Assembly (NCBI GenBank): GCA_004011965.1
Contig: RYZV01000001.1
Coordinates: 549,372-613,371, forward strand
Direction: 5' to 3'
DNA from: Mycoplasma sp. ATU-Cv-703
GTDB lineage: Bacteria > Bacillota_I > Bacilli_A > Mycoplasmatales > Metamycoplasmataceae
Length of the DNA: 64,000 bases
Shown here: piece by piece, positions 21,621 to 33,000 of the stretch
Layout of the letters: every line of letters starts with the position of its first letter
How positions within the stretch are numbered: the first letter of the stretch is position 1
Notes under the pieces: generated by a model
Seen by the model: the letters and a program-made list of their open reading frames with translations, nothing else
The model's database searches: none
Told to the model about the DNA's origin: nothing
Program-made: the position numbers and the translations under genes

Positions 21621-22445
21621 ATGTGAGTATTTTGAAAGTCGGTCAGAATTCGGGCTTGGAACATCCGTAAGATCGCCTTTGTTTCCATTTTAATTTCAAC
21701 TTCGGTCACATTCATTTTAATTTTTTCGAGCGTCATTCCGATCGCCGCTTTACCCTCTTTTAAAATCACTTTGGCCGGACTACCAATTAAACTGACTGGC
21801 TATATTTTCGGTCCTTTTATCGGCGCGATTACAGGAATTGCTAGCGACATTATTTCCTTCATGTTTCGGCCCACTTTTTTGCACTGGTGGTACACCTTAG
21901 CTTTTGCTTTGGTTGGTTTAATTCCCGGAGTGATCGGTTACATCTTCAACCGCCGCTGACTTAACAAGCAAGACGTGGATAAACTTTTTACCCGTAAATA
22001 CATTGACTCCAACTTTTTGGTCACGGTAGTTATTTTGCTGCTGATTTTAGTGGGAGTGACAACTTTTGTGGTTCTCCAAGGCGACCAAGTTTTTGAGCGT
22101 CAGGAACTGATCACTAATAAGTGGGTTTTTCTTGGCATTTCCATGTTTGGAATTTCGACGATGCTAATCGGAATTTTTGTTTTTCGTTTTGCCCTCAAAC
22201 CGCGTTCTTTTAACGGCGTAATTCCGATCATCGCTTTTTCGGCGATTTTAGAAATTTGCACCACACCGATTTTAACGCTCGGTGACGTGGCAGTTTGGGG
22301 ATACGATATGAAGCAGTTTGTCACGCTTTTAACTGGCCACCTAATTTTGACTCCGGCTAAAATTTGGTTTAACCTGTTTGTAATTTACTTCGCCTATAAA
22401 ATCGTTTCGCCTTTAATTTATAATAAGACCAGCAATGGCTGGTAA
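21621..22445 (+). CDS. ECF transporter S component (FolT-like, substrate uncertain)
   Basis: 274 residues with about six hydrophobic helices. The segment 'ITLAGLPIKLTGYIFGPFIGAITGIASDIISF' resembles FolT-type S components ('P..LAG..FGP..G...G...D'), and 'LVGLIPGVIGYI' follows as in that family. S components capture a vitamin and dock on the shared EcfT/EcfA module, which is not seen here. The protein is longer than typical S components (about 180 residues), with an extra C-terminal membrane part. TACAAT lies 9 bases before ATG. Codons 2 and 5 are TGA. It overlaps cysS by 11 bases. Confidence 0.7.
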
Positions 22446-23676
22446 CGAGCTTTTGATTTATGTTTGTGGTCCGACTGTTTATGATGAGGCTCACGTCGGC
22501 AACTTTCGCCCCATCTTAACGTTTGATCTTTTTGTTAGGGCTCAAAAAAGTCTGGGTAAAAAAGTCCATTTAATTCACAACATAACTGACATTGATGACA
22601 AAATTATCGCCCGGGCCGAACGGGAAAAAACTAGCGCGTCGGAAGTAGCCCGTAAATACACCAAGTTATACAAAGATTTACTGAAGTTTTATAACGTGAC
22701 TTGCGTCAGCAAAATGCCGCTTGTCACCCGCCACGTCAAAGATATGCAAAACATAATTCAGCAGTTATTGGACAAAAAAAGCGCCTACCAATCTGAGGGC
22801 AACGTTTTCTTTAACGTTGAGCGCGCCCGGAAACACTACGGAGAAGTTTCGGCTCAATCTTTTGAACAAATGGTCAGTCCGACTGAATCGTCTGATCCAA
22901 GCAAAAAACACCCGTCTGATTTTGCCCTTTGAAAAAAAACTTTGACCGGCCAGCGCTGAAATAGTCCCTGGTCCAAAGGGCGCCCTGGTTGGCACACTGA
23001 GTGCGTGGCGCTAATTGAGCGCTGAGCCCAGGGCCATAAACTTGATTGACACGGTGGCGGAGTGGACTTAATTTTCCCCCACCACGAAAACGAAAACATT
23101 CAGTTTAGAACTATCCACGGAAAACCAATTACCACCGAGTGAAAACACGTTGGTCTTGTCAATTGGAAAGACACCAAAATGGCTAAAAGTCTTGGTAATT
23201 GAGTCAGTGCGGTTGACTTTGGTCAAAAACACGGTTTTGACACGCTCAGAATGATTTACTTAATGACTAGTCCAACTAGTCCCGTCGATCTTGGCCCAGA
23301 ATTAATTGACCAAGCTAGTTTGCAAGTCAAACGCTGACACCACGTTCACTTACAAAGTCAACTAGAGCGCTCAACCGGTTTTGCCAGCGAGCAAGAAAAG
23401 CAAGTTTTTGAGCAGATTAGCCAGCAAATTAGTCAGTGGAATTTTAGCGCCGCGCTCAAAGTGATTCACGCCCAACTCAAACTTTTTCACGAAAAAAAAA
23501 CGAGCGGTTACTTAATGCGCAAGATTTTTGCTTTGCTCGGTTTTAAATTTTCCGTGGAAAAACTAACCGACAAACAGCGCCAGCTTTATCAGCGGTGAAC
23601 TTTGCTTCGCACTAAACAAGATTACCAGGCCGCGGATAAAATTCGGGCTTTACTAATTAAACAAGGACTAATTTAA
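22435..23676 (+). CDS. cysS: Cysteinyl-tRNA synthetase
   Basis: 413 residues, shorter than the usual 460 because the C-terminal helical domain is trimmed. The HIGH site reads '[11 protein letters not shown]' after the zinc Cys in 'YVCGPTVYD'. Further zinc ligands are in 'GWHTECVA' and 'FPHHENE'; KMSKS reads 'KMAKSLGN'. About twelve Trp are TGA. The start at 22435 omits most of the usual N-terminal extension before 'YVCGPTVY', and the first codons overlap the upstream membrane gene. It opens the conserved cysS-rlmB-sigH-secE-nusG order known from Bacillus. Confidence 0.96.
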
Positions 23677-23686
23677 GAAAACAAAA

Positions 23687-24370
23687 ATGGCAAGTGATCC
23701 AAAATTAATTTACGGTAAAAACACGGTTTTAGAAGCGATTAAACACGGCTATCCGTTAAAGCTAGTTTACGTTCAAAAACCGCTTTCCAATCACTTAACC
23801 AAGGGCGTGCCGGTGCAAGTTAAATCAAAACAGTTTTTAGACCAGCTAACTAGCGCTAACCACCAAGGCTACGTGGCTCTAGCCAAAAATTATCCTTATG
23901 CCGAATTGGAGTCTTTTTGAAAAGACCAGCCGCGCCGCGTCTTGGCGCTGGATCACCTCCAAGACCCCCATAACTTAGGAGCGCTTTTAAGGACTGCTAA
24001 TGCACTAGGTTGAAAACACGTGCTCATTCCCAAAGACCGCTCAGCCCAAGTTAGTCCCGCGGTTTTAAAAGTCGCGAGCGGAGGTCAAAACGGTCTTAAG
24101 ATCGCTCGGGTTAACTCGCTCCAAAGCGTTTTAGAAAAGTTTAAAAAGCGCGGATACTGAATTTACGGAGCAACGCTGCAAGGTGAGAATTACCGCGCTG
24201 CACCCCTCAACTGACCGTTAATTTTGGTGCTGGGCAGCGAAGCGAAAGGGATCAGCACCACTTTAACTAAACAAGTTGATTTTAAAATTAAAATTCCGAT
24301 GTTTGGCTCGGTGGAATCGCTCAATGTTTCAGTCAGCGGCGGAATTTTGATGAACCATTTAAGCGAGTAA
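23687..24370 (+). CDS. rlmB: 23S rRNA (guanosine-2'-O)-methyltransferase RlmB/TrmH family
   Basis: 227 residues. The N-terminal substrate-binding domain starts '[12 protein letters not shown]'. The SpoU knot has '[23 protein letters not shown]', '[11 protein letters not shown]' and '[19 protein letters not shown]', the three SpoU motifs with the knot-forming SAM site. TGA gives several Trp. It lies 10 bases after cysS, the same neighbour as in Bacillus. Confidence 0.94.
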
Positions 24371-24377
24371 AACGTTA

Positions 24378-24893
24378 ATGGAGATTGAGAAAATCACCGC
24401 GTTAGTTAGTTCGCTTTACGCTCGCACTTTGGAAGTCGTCATTCACCAAGTTTTAGCGCTTTACCGGCAAGTGCCGCTCACTTACGAAGACGCCCACTTA
24501 GCGTTTTGCGCCCAAATACCTTGGTTAATTTTTCGTTATCGTCCCCAGTTTGGTTTGAGTTTTAAAACTTTTCTAGCTTTAAAATGCAAGTTCATGGTTC
24601 GCACTTTAGCCAAAAGTTACTCAACTAAAAACTACCGACTGCTCAACGAAGCTTACAGTTTAAACGACTCAGAAAGCGCTCAGGAATTTGTCTTAAACTT
24701 AGACGAGTCAGCCGAACTGGATTTATCAGTTTTAAGCGTTTTGGAAAAGCAAGTTTACGAGCTCCACTTTGTCAAATCACTCAGTCTTAAAAAGGTTGGT
24801 CAGACGCTTGGACTTTCTTACGCCAGAATTAAAACGCTAATTAAATCGCTCAAAAGTAAAGTCAACCTTCAAGTTAAAAGTTTGTATAATTAA
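24378..24893 (+). CDS. sigH: SigH-like sigma factor
   Basis: 171 residues without TGA codons. The N-terminal half is helical with aromatic residues in the place of sigma region 2 ('FRYRPQFGLSFKTFLALKCKFMVRTLAK', compare the region 2 helix 'F.Y....F..F'). The C-terminal half 'LSVLEKQVYELHFVKSLSLKKVGQTLGLS' plus the following 'RIKTLIKS' is a region 4 helix-turn-helix. The decisive point is place: Bacillus sigH sits between rlmB/yacP and secE-nusG, exactly as here. Mycoplasma genitalium MG428 is a known sigma-like regulator of recombination. Function as an alternative sigma is inferred. Confidence 0.72.
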   Translation: MEIEKITALVSSLYARTLEVVIHQVLALYRQVPLTYEDAHLAFCAQIPWLIFRYRPQFGLSFKTFLALKCKFMVRTLAKSYSTKNYRLLNEAYSLNDSESAQEFVLNLDESAELDLSVLSVLEKQVYELHFVKSLSLKKVGQTLGLSYARIKTLIKSLKSKVNLQVKSLYN

Positions 24894-24900
24894 CGAAGTT

Positions 24901-25077
24901 ATGCAAAGAATCAAACGTTTTATTAAGGAACTTAAGCGTGTGCGTTGACCAACGCTTGGTCAGACGGGCAACACCTTTGTCAAAGCGGTTCTTTTCATCG
25001 CGGTGAGCGCTTTATTTTTGCTCGGTTTGGCGCTATTTTTTGCGTTTATATGACGCCACATGGGAATTGGATTGTAG
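24901..25077 (+). CDS. secE: Preprotein translocase subunit SecE
   Basis: 58 residues, the minimal bacterial SecE. An amphipathic 'FIKELKRVRWPTLGQT' (Trp by TGA) precedes one transmembrane helix, the family pattern. It clamps SecY in the translocon. It lies 7 bases after the sigma-like gene and 6 before nusG, the universal secE-nusG pairing. Confidence 0.93.
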
Positions 25078-25083
25078 GTTAAA

Positions 25084-25656
25084 ATGGATAAAAAGTGGTA
25101 CATGATTACGACCATTTCAGGTAAAGAAGATAAAGTGATTGAATCGCTCAAAAACAGGGTTGTTTCTGAAAATATGCAAGATGATTTTGACGAGTTTAAA
25201 GTGATGCGCATACCTCACTTAACACCCCGCGAGTTAGCTAAAAAAACCGCTAACCAACCGCACCGCGTTCGCGAGGTTAACCTTTACCCCGGTTACATTT
25301 TCATTCGCATGCGAATGGGTAACGAAGCGTGGTTTTTAGTTCGCAACACCGAGTACGTGACTGGTCTAGTGGGCTCATCGGGTCAACGCACTAAACCGAC
25401 CCCAGTTTCAAATTTAGAGATGCGCAAAATGATCAAAAGAGTCGAAAAAATTCGCCACGATTTTGATGCCGGTATCGTTCGCACTAACTTTGTACCAGGC
25501 GTAATTGTGGAAATTATTGATGGACCAGCCAAAGGTCAAATTGGTCCGATTTTAGAAAACGATGACCAGCGTCAAGTGGCTATCGTGGAACTGATCATGT
25601 TTGAGCGCAAAACTCCGACCGAAATTAGTTACAAAGATTTAAAAATCCGCAAGTAG
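25084..25656 (+). CDS. nusG: Transcription termination/antitermination protein NusG
   Basis: 190 residues. The NGN domain starts 'KWYMITTISGKEDKVIESL' and includes 'NLYPGYIFIRM.M..EAWFLVRNTEYVTGLVGSSG'. The C-terminal KOW domain has 'FVPGVIVEIIDGPAKGQIGPI'. It binds RNA polymerase and couples it to ribosomal S10. No Trp uses TGA. tRNA-Tyr follows 51 bases downstream after a TATAAT. Confidence 0.97.
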   Translation: MDKKWYMITTISGKEDKVIESLKNRVVSENMQDDFDEFKVMRIPHLTPRELAKKTANQPHRVREVNLYPGYIFIRMRMGNEAWFLVRNTEYVTGLVGSSGQRTKPTPVSNLEMRKMIKRVEKIRHDFDAGIVRTNFVPGVIVEIIDGPAKGQIGPILENDDQRQVAIVELIMFERKTPTEISYKDLKIRK

Positions 25657-25682
25657 GTCGGGCAATCGCAGTCGCACTGTTA

Positions 25683-25688
25683 TATAAT
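25683..25688 (+). promoter_or_regulatory. -10 box of the tRNA-Tyr/tRNA-Gln pair
   Basis: TATAAT 19 bases before the mature tRNA-Tyr end, leaving a short 5' trailer for RNase P to remove. Confidence 0.55.
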
Positions 25689-25707
25689 ATTTTCGTTTCC
25701 AGTAGGC

Positions 25708-25791
25708 GGAGAGATAGTGAAGTGGCTAAACACGGGTGGCTGTAAACCATCTCCTTCGGGTTCGGGGGTTCGAATCCCTCTCTCTCCACCA
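25708..25791 (+). tRNA. tRNA-Tyr (GTA)
   Basis: 84 bases, class II with a long variable arm. The acceptor is GGAGAGA with TCTCTCC. The anticodon stem GGTGG/CCATC holds CTGTAAA, anticodon GTA. T-loop TTCGAAT; CCA encoded. Confidence 0.95.
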
Positions 25792-25796
25792 ATAAT

Positions 25797-25871
25797 AGCC
25801 CATTAGCCAAATAGGCAAGGCAACGGTTTTTGGTGCCGTGACTGTTGGTTCGAGTCCAACATGGGCTGCCA
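25797..25871 (+). tRNA. tRNA-Gln (TTG)
   Basis: 75 bases. The acceptor is AGCCCAT with ATGGGCT. The anticodon stem ACGGT/GCCGT holds TTTTGGT, anticodon TTG. T-loop TTCGAGT; ends GCCA. Five bases after tRNA-Tyr, so one transcript is likely. Confidence 0.93.
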
Positions 25872-25922
25872 TTCCACCCTAGTGACCGACCTTTTTAACC
25901 GAGTAAGGCCTACTTATCGCAC

Positions 25923-27722
25923 ATGGATAAAAGCAAAATACGTAATTTCGCCATCATTGCTCACATCGACCACGGCAAATCAACTTTGGCCGACCGGATT
26001 TTGGAACTTACCCAAACCGTCAGTCAGCGCGAATTAAAAGCCCAGCACCTTGATTCGATGGAACTTGAGCAAGAACGTGGCATCACAATTAAACTCAACG
26101 CGGTTCAGATAGTCTACCAAAGTTATTTGTTTCACTTAATTGACACGCCTGGTCACGTTGATTTTGGTTACGAAGTTTCTCGCTCCTTGTCGGCTTGCGA
26201 AGGAGTGCTTTTAGTGGTTGACGCGGCTCAGGGCATCCAAGCCCAAACTTTAGCTAACGTTTACTTAGCGATTGAACACAACTTGGCGATCATCCCGGTG
26301 ATTAACAAAATTGATTTGCCCACGGCTGATCCAGAGTCAGTTAGTCAGCAGTTGAGTGAGACTTTGGGAATTAAACCGCAAGACATCATAGCCATTTCGG
26401 CTAAAACCGGTCAAAATTTACCCGCGGTAATGGAGGCGATTATTCAGCGCATTCCGCCGCCGGCCAACGCCGACAATCATTTGCCGCTTCAAGCGCTTGT
26501 CTTTGACTCTTACTACGATACTTACCGGGGAGTGATTTGTTTAGTTAGAATTTTCGGCGGACAAATTAAAGTGGGGGACAGTTTTAAATTTATGTCAACC
26601 GGCGAAAAGTTTGACGTGACCGAGCTAGGAATCAAAAATCCCCAGGAAGTAAAGCGCGAGCGTCTCCAGGCGGGCGAAGTCGGTTGACTCGCCGCCGCCA
26701 TTCGCTCGGCCCAAAGCGTGGCGGTTGGCGACACGATTACTTTAGTTGCTAACCCGTCCGAGCAAGCTTTGCCCGGTTTTAAAAAACTCAAACCGGTCGT
26801 TTTTACCGGTTTTTATCCGCTTGATAACGGGCAGTACCCTCAACTGCGTGATAGTCTGGAAAAAATTGCTCTCAGCGATGCGGCCATTGTTTACACGCCC
26901 GAGACTTCCCAGGCGCTTGGTCACGGCTACCGAATTGGGTTTCTCGGCCTTTTACACATGGAAGTTTTACAGCAACGTTTAGAACGCGAATTTAAACTTG
27001 ATTTAGTGACAACCGCTCCGACTGTGAGTTATCGTCTTAAACTAACTGACGGTCGGGAGTTAACGATTGAGAACCCGTCTGTTTGACCCGATAAATCGCG
27101 GATTTTAGAAACGCTAGAACCTTTTATTAAAGCCGAGATTATCGTGGTGGAAAAATACCTCGGGCAAGTTTTGGATTTATGCCAATCGCGCCGCGGCACT
27201 TACTTAAAAATGGAATACCTTGATCACTTGCGTCGGAAAGTGATTTACCGTCTACCGCTCGCCGAAGTGATTTTTGACTTTTTTGACCACCTTAAATCGC
27301 TGTCCAAAGGTTATGCGACTTTTGACTACGAGTTTGATGCTTACCAAGTTAGTAAGTTAGTTAAAGTTGACATTTTACTCAACGGTGAGCCTGCCGATGC
27401 TTTTGCGTTCATCGCCGAGAAAGATCGCGCTTATGCTCGTGCTCGTCAACTGGTTGAGAGACTTAAGGAAGTAATTCCGCGCCACAACTTTGAAATTCCC
27501 GTTCAAGCGGCAATCGGAGCGAAAGTAATTGCCCGGGAAACAATTAAAGCTTTTCGGAAAGATGTGACGGCAAAGCTTTATGGAGGGGACCGGACCCGAC
27601 GCGATAAACTGCTTAAAAAGCAGAAAAAAGGTAAACAGCGCGCCCGGCAATTCGGAGTTGTTAACGTTCCGCAAGAGGCGTTTTTAGCCGTGCTGAAAAC
27701 TGACCACGATAAGCACCGTTAA
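25923..27722 (+). CDS. lepA: Elongation factor 4 (LepA)
   Basis: 599 residues, the family length. G1 '[15 protein letters not shown]', the G2/switch '[12 protein letters not shown]', G3 '[12 protein letters not shown]' and G4 'NKIDLP' are intact. The LepA-specific C-terminal domain is visible ('[35 protein letters not shown]' with the basic [14 protein letters not shown] tail). It is a ribosomal GTPase that remodels stalled or assembling ribosomes. Two Trp are TGA. A short gap separates it from tRNA-Gln. Confidence 0.97.
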
Positions 27723-27765
27723 CAAAAATTGACATTTAGATACAATTCTATGACATAATAGAAAT

Positions 27766-29055
27766 ATGAATTTAGTTAGGAAAAAGTTGCGGACCTTGTT
27801 TAATCGTAATAATGGCTCTTTTGATGTCTTTTGCTTGCTAGTTCAAGGACAAAGTTTGGATGCGATTAGTCAGAAACTGAAAATACCCAAACCGATCGTC
27901 AAAAAAATGCGCGAAAGTATTTACCGGACAGTTTTGTCCGTTTTAACTAACCAAGTTAAAATTTTTAAGAACACTACTTATGAACAACTTTTTAACTTGC
28001 AGCAAGTGTCAGTTGACAAACTTGATGATTACACTACCATTGCTTACTTAGCCCGCCGTTATAAAATGATTAACAACGTGCTTTACAAGCGCTCTTACTT
28101 TCGCCAAGAAGTTATTAAGCAGCGGAAAAAGTTTTCCGAGCAGGGTTTTATCAAAATTAATCCCTTTTGAATGCCGCCGCATCGATCGGTTAAAGTTGAC
28201 GGATTAATTTTTGGTAACGCTCAGTACTTAATTCGCCACTGACTCACGACTTCAGACTTAGAATACATCACGATTAACCAAAGTTTAATTGAAAAACTTA
28301 ACCGGATAGGTTATAAATCATCGCGCCGTTCTTTAATTGCAACTTTAGAACGTCAAGAGTGACTTTTGAAAATTGACTCCAACAAATTTCGCTTAGCGCG
28401 CAACCAAGACGCAGATTTGGCCGCCCAAATTTACGCCCTCGTCAGCGCGGTTGAACACCACCCTCTTTTAACTAAAAACAAGTTTATGAAGCTAGTCGCT
28501 CCCGTTATAACTGAGAATGACTTAGTTTGCGACGAACCATACTACTTACTCAAAAAGTTTTATGGTCAAGTTTTGCGTTTTTCAGTTGGTAATTCCATGA
28601 CAATTTATCTAGACGCTAACTTAGATAACAACGCTCCGCTATTTAGTCGACTAGTCAACTACTGCGGACGCCGTCCGTCGGTTTTTCCCAGCGATGAATT
28701 TTTCCGTCTCTTTGGAGGATCACCCTACGTGGTCCAAAACAACAACTTTTTGTGGCGCGCCCGAGGGAATCAAATCGCTTACTTAGATTTGACTTATAAC
28801 CGCAAAAAACTACGTACCTTAATTAGCAATTGGTTTACCGAGCAAGGCGGTCAACGACTGACGCTAAGTAAATACAAACAGTTTTTGAAAAAATCCGACG
28901 ATCCTTACTTGCAAGTTCTCTACCAAATTCCCGAGTACTTAAGAATTTTAAAACGCGTTTTTGGTCGTGAAGTGGAAATTTTAAAAACAGGATCCATCGT
29001 GTTTTTACCAATTCAAAAACAAGTTTTGTTGGACAAACCAGTTTTGAAACATTAG
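27766..29055 (+). CDS. Unrecognised 429-residue cytosolic protein
   Basis: 429 residues from ATG at 27766; -35 TTGACA (27729-27734) and CATAAT (27754-27759) precede it, with no ribosome site. Three TGA codons are read as Trp. Residues 15-50 ('FDVFCLLVQGQSLDAISQKLKIPKPIVKKMRESIY') look like a helix-turn-helix. The rest is rich in Tyr, Arg and Lys with alternating helices and no hydrophobic segment. I do not recognise the family. The next gene, also unknown and on the same strand, has its own -10 box. A DNA-binding role is a guess from the first helices only. Confidence 0.6.
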
Positions 29056-29074
29056 CTTTAACGAGCTCCGCAGT

Positions 29075-29080
29075 TATAAT
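29075..29080 (+). promoter_or_regulatory. -10 box giving a leaderless transcript of the 29090 gene
   Basis: TATAAT ends 9 bases before ATG at 29090; no ribosome site lies between. Confidence 0.55.
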
Positions 29081-29089
29081 TAAAGTTAG

Positions 29090-30094
29090 ATGGCCCAACA
29101 AGTTCCGTTCGATTTAACTTACGAAATTGAAAAATGTTTACGAATAATTGACCGAATTAGCAATTACACAGTTGATAGTTTTAGTGCTGATGATGTTTTT
29201 AAACACACCCAAATGATTTTGCGTTCTGACTACGCCAAGTATCTCCGCCAGTCGTATTCCGAACCGAGCAATTTGCTAGACGTTTTTAAAATCAACCAAA
29301 TCTTGCTTTTAGTGCTCAATTTATTTACCAAATTACGCGAGCAGAAAGTGCTGGACGATTGATTTACCCAAAGCAAAGATTACCAGTGGAAGTTTTTTGT
29401 ACTTCAAAACATCATCATGATGGGCAACGAAATTCAAATGAACTTAGAACTTAATCTGGCTTTTTCTTCGCTTGCTAAAATTCGTCAGTACTTTGAACTT
29501 TACGCTATCCACTATTTAATCGAAAAGTACGGATCGCACGTTTTTGACCATTTTCTGATCCACGGCATGAAAAACATGCGTAAATTCGCCGAGTTTTTTG
29601 CTCCATGAGCTCAAAACGGCGCGGGCCTTTTTGGCCAACTTGGTCGCCAATTTTTCTCACGCAAGCAAGTTCGCAGTCCTTACGGATGAATGCAGAAGAT
29701 TAAAAACCTAGACCGCGAAGACCGCAAAATTAAACTGATTATTCAAAATGGCATTCGAGACGATAAATACTTGAAACACATTTATTTGCAGTCTAACTTT
29801 CCCAACCACGCCTCTTCCTTTATGTTTGCGACTTACGCCAGCCAAACGACTTATCTGCAACTTAGTCGTTACGCGAGTCAAATGGTGTTTCACGCCTACT
29901 TATGATTGCTAGGCGTTTTTAACCAGACGATCAGAAATAATTTTGCTAATCTGGCTAGTCAGCACAAAAAAACCGAACTCAAACTTTTACTGAAACTTTT
30001 TGATTTACTGGGCGAATACATCGGACAGGTCGGATTAACTAACCGTCAAAAACTGGAAAAAAACACTTTTACCGAAACCGATTGAAAAGATTAA
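29090..30094 (+). CDS. Unrecognised 334-residue helical protein
   Basis: 334 residues from ATG to TAA with six TGA codons read as Trp. The composition is helical and amphipathic, rich in Phe, Leu, Asn and Gln, with no signal peptide and no long hydrophobic helix. It has repeated 'FDLLGEYIG'-like amphipathic ends. I find no family motif. It ends 1 base before the convergent stop of the giant lipoprotein gene. It may work with the preceding unknown gene, since both sit between lepA and the surface-protein locus. Confidence 0.6.
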
Positions 30095-30095
30095 C

Positions 30096-33000
30096 TTACG
30101 CTTTTTTAAGACCTACCACGGTGACATTTTTAAGGCGGTAAGCTAACGCGTGAGTGGCGTGAACACGCAAAATTGCCGAACCGCGCGTGTTGTTTGGGTA
30201 AATAATTTCGTAAGTCACTTTGACGCTATGGTGGTGCTCAATTTTTATGTCGATGCCCACTGTAGCAAGATCTTTAGGTCGGCGAAACTTCATGTGGTAG
30301 TCGTAAGGAAGCATATCTTTAATAGAAGTTTCAACTTCATCGGGTAGTTGCGCAATTACGGCTTCTACGGCTTTGAGAGCGGTTAAGAAACCTCGCAAAA
30401 TGGTAATCGTTCCCAACACGAAAGTTGCACCGTCTTTTAAAATTGTAAAACTAGTGCGGACATTTCCGGCTACGTCATCGGTCGCGTAAATTTCTATGTT
30501 CAAGACTCAGTTGTCGGGAATGTAAAGTTCCTCAAGTCCTAAATCCTTCAAAGTCACTTTGGCACGATAAGCTCCAATATCTGTCGGCATATCATTGGTC
30601 CGACTGGTAGTTTGTTTTTGAATGAAGTCCATGAACCACGTTCTGACTTCACCAGATGTTTTATCGTTAAGCGCTTGAAAGCCGCCGACTGTAATTTGTT
30701 TTTCTTTCTTAGCTTGACCTTTAGTAATTTTTACTTTGACGTTAACTGAACCGGTGAAGTTGTCCACCAAAGCAATTTCGTATTCCACTTTGGCGCCGCT
30801 CAATTCTTCCTTAGTGGCAGCGGTGATGCCGAGCAGTTTTTCGTCCACGAGATCTTTGTTTTTGAAAAGTTCGCGCGGATACTTTTTGTTAAATTGGGTT
30901 TTGGCGTCAATTATCGTGTTACGGGCTAATCTTTCCACAATTTCTAAGTCATGGTGGTAAGTGTCTTGGTAACCGCTGAGCGTAATCTCGTGCTCTTCAA
31001 TCACCTTTTGACCGCGTTTAAGCACCATTTTTAGTTTTAGGATTCCTTCATCATCAAACGCTTCAAGCGGCACGAATTCGGCCGTTCAGCCAGCTGGTAG
31101 TTTTGGCATTTTAAGACCAATTTCTTCCGCTGAGTGACTTTGGTCTTTTGCAAACGAGGAAGGCAAAACGTCGTTTCTTAAACTAGTTTTGGTTTTTTTA
31201 ATTTGCTCAACTAGTTTGACAACGATTTCTTTCTCGTAGGCTAAGTTAGTCTTGAGTCCTTGGACAAGAATTCTTTTCTCTTCCGCCGCGTCGGACTTAA
31301 TAACGCGCACGATCAAAGTTAAAATTCCGTCTTCGTTATCTTGCTCGGCAATTATGTAACGCAAAACAACATTTAATTCCTTGGCGCTTGGAACAGTCGG
31401 TAAGCCGAGTTTTTGGGGGTCTACTTCCTCGCCAACGTTGCCTACGTCAAGTGGTCTTAAGTTAGCAAATTCGCCACTTACTTTCCAATCTTTTATTTCT
31501 TTTAGCACCAATTTGACATCGTCTTGGTCTTGTTGGTGACGAGTTTTAAAACCGGAAAGAGTGAAAGTGTGCCGAAAACTTTCCCGTTTTAGTCAACGAA
31601 GCGAAGCTTCTAAAGTGATCGTTCCGGTTTTGTCTTCGATGTCGGTGATGGATAAACTAATTTTTCAACCGATCGGAACAAGCGGCATTAGGATTGCAAG
31701 ATCTATGGGTTCGACCGGACCTATTTTAAAGAGCTGACTCGCCAAATCTTTGGCAAAGATTGTTTTTCGATCGTTAAGAAGCGGTCAAATTTTCTTGACG
31801 ATTCTCGCTTGGTACTCTAAGTTAGTTTCAAACCCACTAACAACCGTTTCTCGGAAATTTTTGGTTTGACCTTTGCTAACGTTAACTTGAACTTTCATAG
31901 TTCCTGTTTCATCGTCAAGACTGAGCACCTCTAAATCAATGCTTAGCCCGCGCGGATCAATCGCGGCTGGCAACTTAGCGTCCAAGTCAGCCAGCGTAAT
32001 TATTTGGTGCAGTTTGAAAATTTCACCGGCTCTTTTTTCGTTAAGCTTAGGACCGATCTTTATTGACTTAAGCGCGTCTAACACGGCGCTAACATCAATT
32101 TGATTTTGTTCGGCTTGAGTGCGAAAACCGCTAATTTGAACTTCGACAGTTTCAAGCAATTTACCGTTTTTATAAATTTCAACTTCCAAGTTAATTGTGC
32201 CTTGCTCGTCGTCAAAAGTTTTCACTTTGTACTTGGGATCTAGCCCAGTCGGTAAAAGCGGCGGACTGCTCACGCCCAGCGCGCTCAAGTCTTCTCCAAA
32301 AAGTTTGCTAGCCGCATTAGGCATCAAATCAACTCGACTAGTTTGGACGCTTTCCCACTCGGACAAAAACTTCTTAATTGCCAACTGATCCCGGTCTTGT
32401 TCGGTTTGAAAGCCGCTCACTTTAAATTGACGACTAGTGTTAGCTTGACCCTTGGTAATTTTGACTTCAATTAACACCTCACCGTTTGAGTCGTCGATCT
32501 CAATTACTTGGTAAGTTAAGTTAGCGTCGCCCACTTTGGTTGGGTCAAGATTTTCAAAACCTAGGTCAGCCGGGTTAATTAGATCACCGACTTTAGTTAT
32601 TTTGCTAAGTTGAGTGTTGCGAAAACTGTCATTCGCATTTTGATCTTGAACTAGTGCGGCGATCTCTTCAACGTCTTCTTGGTCTTGCTGAGCTTGTTTT
32701 TTGTAACCCTTAACTACAAATTGGTGTTTTATGGCTGGGTGATCGCGTCACTTTAGAGAGGCCTCAAAATGAACCTCACCGCCGGGATTATCTAACTTAA
32801 GTACTTCCCAAGTAATTTCTCATTCCGGTGGCAGCTCGGGTTGTTTAAATCCAAGTTGGTCGGCCTCCACCTCGCCCAGTTTGAAAACCGATCCTGGCGT
32901 TTTGTCCTGGTCGCTGGTGGTCAAATTCTCGAGTTGTTTCCAAACTTGCTCAGCTACTCGGTTCTGATAAGAGCTGTTGTCATCAAAACCGGTCAAAACT

